Shown piece by piece: positions 5,497 to 7,694 of a stretch of DNA of 7,694 nucleotides; the stretch's first letter is position 1; the number at the start of each line of letters is the position of its first letter. The DNA is from Gammaproteobacteria bacterium (lineage in GTDB: Bacteria > Pseudomonadota > Gammaproteobacteria > Pseudomonadales > Pseudohongiellaceae). Both the position numbers and the translations under genes were made by a program. The DNA lies in assembly GCA_003556835.1 (NCBI GenBank), contig PWQG01000403.1, forward strand, positions 1 to 7,694. Reading direction: 5' to 3'. The notes under the pieces were generated by a model that saw only the letters and a list, made by a program, of their open reading frames with translations, ran no database searches and was not told where the DNA came from.

Positions 5497-6387
5497 ATGT
5501 CTGAGTTCAAGCGCATAGGTCTGGTCGGTCGGCAGGGCCATGCCGGCACTGTCGATTCCCTGCAGCGGGTGATCGATTTTCTGCTCCAGCGCGAACTCGA
5601 TGTGGTGCTCGATGAAAAGACCGCGCCGCTGGTGGGGCCGGGGAAATTCAGTGTGCACAGCCGGGAACGACTCAGCGCCGAATGTGATCTGGTGATTGTC
5701 ATCGGAGGTGATGGCAGCATGCTGGGCGCGGCGCGGCTGATTGCCTCGGAGTCGGTACCGGTTATCGGCATCAACCGGGGACGCCTCGGGTTTCTCACGG
5801 ATATCCTGCCTGAGGAAATCGAGGTAAAACTCTCGGCGGTACTGGCTGGAGAATATCGCGAGGACACCCGGTTCCTGCTGGAATTCGAGGTGCATCGTGA
5901 TGGCGAGCGACTGCCCGGCGGCTGTGCTCTGAACGATGTTGTACTGCATCCGGGTACGGCCGCCCAGATGATCGAATTTGAGCTGTTCATCAATGACGAA
6001 TTCGTCAATTCCCAGCAGTCCGATGGTCTCATCGTGGCCACTCCAACCGGCTCCACGGCCTATTCCCTCTCTGCCGGGGGGCCGATCATGCATCCCGGCC
6101 TCGAAGCCCTGGTGCTGGTGCCGATGTACCCACATACCCTGAGCAGTCGTCCCCTGGTGGTTTCGGCCGATAGCCGGGTGCGTATCGTTGTTATCAATCA
6201 GCGGGGGCTGTTGCCCCTGGTCAGCTGCGATGGTGCCGTGCAGTTCACCACGCAACCTGGCGACGAAATCCATATATATCGTAAATCGGGACCATTGCGT
6301 CTCATTCACCCCCTGGATCACAATTTCTACCAGACCTGCCGGAGCAAGCTGGGCTGGGGCAACCGGTTGATAGTGCCTGATGATTAG
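5497..6387 (+). CDS. nadK: NAD kinase
   Basis: This cytosolic enzyme phosphorylates NAD+ to NADP+ with ATP and is the sole or main source of cellular NADP. The 296-residue protein has the full set of family signatures: GGDGS at 70-74 with catalytic D72, INRGRLGFLTD, the NDVVLHPG block with N146-D147, SDGLIVATPTGSTAYSLSAGGPI (T182-Y189 inside it), and the LVPMYPHTLSSRPLVV segment. The ATG at 5497 gives an N-terminus (MSEFKRIGLVGR) typical of gammaproteobacterial NadK; the frame runs back to a TTG at 5461, which would overlap the expected transcription start and is rejected. The ribosome site is weak (GGGA about 11 bases upstream). The stop overlaps the rhomboid start by 8 bases, indicating co-transcription and probable translational coupling. 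Confidence 0.97.
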   Translation: MSEFKRIGLVGRQGHAGTVDSLQRVIDFLLQRELDVVLDEKTAPLVGPGKFSVHSRERLSAECDLVIVIGGDGSMLGAARLIASESVPVIGINRGRLGFLTDILPEEIEVKLSAVLAGEYREDTRFLLEFEVHRDGERLPGGCALNDVVLHPGTAAQMIEFELFINDEFVNSQQSDGLIVATPTGSTAYSLSAGGPIMHPGLEALVLVPMYPHTLSSRPLVVSADSRVRIVVINQRGLLPLVSCDGAVQFTTQPGDEIHIYRKSGPLRLIHPLDHNFYQTCRSKLGWGNRLIVPDD

Positions 6388-7252
6388 GGCGGCAGCAGTC
6401 ACCACCGGTATCGACCTGCGTCCCTTGCTGCGGGAGTTGCAGCGGCAGGGTGTGCGCCTGCAGGTGACCGAAGAGTCGGGCCGGCAGGTGATCTGGACAC
6501 CCAGTGAGGCGGAGGCCGAACAGATAAACCGGTGCCTGGAAGACTGGCGCGCCGGACGCCTGCTGTTGGATACGGAAGGTATGCCGACTGCGACCGGGGC
6601 TGCGCTGCCGCTGCGCGATCTGCTCAATGGATTGATCCGCTCGGCCTGGTATGCCCCGGTCAGCGTGGTGTTGATTGCGCTGTGTCTGGCGGTGGCCCTG
6701 GCCAGCGGCATCGGCAGCAGTCCGCAATCGGTGCAGTGGCTGTTTTTCCCCCAGGTGGCTCTGGGGATGGACAACCCGTTGCTGTCATTGTTCACCGGAT
6801 TGTCCGGTCCCCTGGACGTGTTGCGCATGTTCACCCCGGCATTACTGCATTTCGGCGTCATACACCTGTTGTTCAATACGCTGTGGTTGTGGTTCTTCGG
6901 TCGTATGATTGAAGCCCTGCAACCGAGCCTGCAGTTTCTTGGCGTCGTGCTGTTCACGGCTTTCTGGGGCAATGTGGCACAGTTCCTCTGGTCCGGTGGG
7001 CAGATCAATTTCGGTGGCATGTCCGGTGTGGTGTATGGCCTGATCGGCTACATCTGGATGTGGCAGAGTCTGCGACCTCACAGCCCCCTGCGACTGCCCA
7101 CTGCCATGATCGGGCTGTTCCTGGTGGCATTGGTCCTGATGGAAGTCGTGGGCTCGGGCTGGATCGCCACTGCGGCACATGTTGGCGGACTGGTATCCGG
7201 GATGCTTGCCGGCCTGGCCCTGGCAACCTGGAATCCGGGTCGCCGATCATGA
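6380..7252 (+). CDS. Rhomboid family intramembrane serine protease (GlpG type)
   Basis: A predicted inner-membrane protease of 290 residues that cleaves substrates within or near transmembrane helices. Residues 1 to about 85 form a soluble N-terminal domain (DLRPLLRELQRQGVRLQVTEE...) like the cytosolic domain of GlpG. Six hydrophobic segments follow, starting near residues 90, 145, 178, 208, 238 and 260. The catalytic dyad is visible: S215 in GGMSGVVYG and H267 in ATAAHVGG. H162 and N166 in HLLFNTLWLWFFG form the oxyanion-hole HxxxN motif. The ATG at 6380 overlaps the nadK stop (ATGATTAG) and has no strong ribosome site, so translation is probably coupled to nadK. Its own stop lies 20 bases before the next gene's preferred start. 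Active-site residues are intact. Natural substrates cannot be inferred, though the secreted protease upstream and other exported proteins are possibilities. Confidence 0.95.
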   Translation: MIRAAAVTTGIDLRPLLRELQRQGVRLQVTEESGRQVIWTPSEAEAEQINRCLEDWRAGRLLLDTEGMPTATGAALPLRDLLNGLIRSAWYAPVSVVLIALCLAVALASGIGSSPQSVQWLFFPQVALGMDNPLLSLFTGLSGPLDVLRMFTPALLHFGVIHLLFNTLWLWFFGRMIEALQPSLQFLGVVLFTAFWGNVAQFLWSGGQINFGGMSGVVYGLIGYIWMWQSLRPHSPLRLPTAMIGLFLVALVLMEVVGSGWIATAAHVGGLVSGMLAGLALATWNPGRRS

Positions 7253-7272
7253 CAACACAGAGTGGAGACGGC

Positions 7273-7563
7273 ATGCAGAAATCACGCTCACTGGCCGATC
7301 TGGTCCAATCGATGGATCCTGAAGTGCACATGAACATGAAAACGGCCGTGGAAACCGGCCGCTGGCCCAATGGGGATCGGCTCAGCGAAGAGCAGACCGA
7401 GCAGTGTCTGCAACTCATCATTGCCTATGAGCAACAGTTGCCCGAGCACGAGCGGGTCGGATACATCGATCGCAGCGGACTGAAGAAAAGTCACTGTGAT
7501 GAGCCCGACGCGGCGCCGGATGAGCCGCAAGCGCTGCGCTGGCTCGACAGGGACGGGGATTGA
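7273..7563 (+). CDS. DUF1315 family protein (YeaC-like)
   Basis: A 96-residue soluble protein of the YeaC/DUF1315 family, whose function is unknown. The family core is recognisable from SMDPEVHMNMKTAVETGRW through PNGDRLSEEQTEQCLQLIIAYE, followed by QLPEHERVGYIDR, which matches Pseudomonas-type members. The C-terminus is acidic and poorly conserved. I prefer ATG 7273 because GGAG (7264-7267) lies 5 bases upstream and the N-terminus then matches family length. The ATG at 7249, overlapping the rhomboid stop as ATGA, is in frame and would add 8 residues; its ribosome site is weak. There is no signal peptide or membrane segment. It is followed after two bases by the DUF2797 gene, so the two are probably translated together. 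Confidence 0.88.
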   Translation: MQKSRSLADLVQSMDPEVHMNMKTAVETGRWPNGDRLSEEQTEQCLQLIIAYEQQLPEHERVGYIDRSGLKKSHCDEPDAAPDEPQALRWLDRDGD

Positions 7564-7565
7564 GC

Positions 7566-7694
7566 ATGTCGGTCAAAGCCCATGGTATCCTGCGTAAAAT
7601 GCGCAGTCGTCTGGAATCTCCGGTACACTACAGCCTGCCCCTTGGGGAGCAGCTTGTGCCCCTGAACGAGCAGCTGGGGCAGGCCCTGCGGCTC
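7566..7694 (+). CDS. DUF2797 family protein, N-terminal part, cut by the window edge
   Basis: Only 43 codons are present; the frame is open to the right edge. The start MSVKAHGILRKMRSRL, then PVHYSLPLGEQLVPLNEQLGQALRL, matches the beginning of DUF2797 proteins, where a similar strand pattern precedes a cysteine-rich, probably metal-binding region that lies beyond this window. Function is unknown. The ATG at 7566 follows the DUF1315 stop by two bases, with GGGGA (7555-7559) about 6 bases upstream as a ribosome site. From memory the DUF1315-DUF2797 pair is adjacent in Pseudomonas genomes too, which supports the call. The assignment rests on a short stretch and family recall. Confidence 0.75.
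   Translation, partial: MSVKAHGILRKMRSRLESPVHYSLPLGEQLVPLNEQLGQALRL

Noticed and set aside
5464..7020. 518-codon open frame on the minus strand across nadK and the rhomboid gene
   Set aside because: It lies entirely opposite two firmly identified genes, has no recognisable domain, and its composition (rich in R, S, P, T, Q) is what antisense of GC-biased codons gives.

Overview
The window looks like chromosomal DNA of a free-living gammaproteobacterium of the broad Pseudomonas-like or marine type, with moderately high GC (roughly 58-60 % by eye). The reasons are the E. coli-like QueD, the tRNA-Val(UAC) and tRNA-Asp(GUC) genes with encoded CCA ends, and the nadK - rhomboid - DUF1315 - DUF2797 gene order, which from memory resembles Pseudomonas chromosomes. 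I saw no insertion sequence, integrase, CRISPR array, phage gene or duplicated tRNA end, so this appears to be ordinary chromosome rather than an island.

Layout. (1) Positions 1-1070 hold the 3' part of a putidaredoxin/rubredoxin reductase-like flavoprotein whose first ~45-50 residues lie outside the window. (2) A leader with a good sigma70-like promoter and a possible RNA stem precedes a leucine-dehydrogenase-family enzyme (1206-2234). (3) The preQ0-pathway enzyme QueD (2225-2605, minus strand) converges on it with a 10-base overlap. (4) Two tRNA genes, Val(UAC) at 2748-2823 and Asp(GUC) at 2986-3062, each have their own promoter-like element; a strong intrinsic terminator follows the second. 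(5) A secreted zinc metallopeptidase of the metzincin type (3190-5433, GTG start) is the most unusual gene here. (6) From 5497 to the right edge there is a tightly packed operon: NAD kinase, a GlpG-type rhomboid protease, a DUF1315 (YeaC-like) small protein, and the start of a DUF2797 protein. Gene ends overlap or lie two bases apart.

How the genes relate. The flavoprotein, leucine dehydrogenase and NAD kinase all touch nicotinamide cofactors, but only the last four genes look like a real transcription unit. The metallopeptidase appears to be its own unit, insulated upstream by the tRNA-Asp terminator; its promoter-like element shares an 11-of-12-base motif with the one before nadK. No clearly new multi-gene system is visible. 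The best candidates for a second look are the metallopeptidase, which is reprolysin-like overall but has the matrixin-type serine after the zinc motif and poorly assigned flanking domains, and the two uncharacterised small genes locked to nadK and the rhomboid protease.
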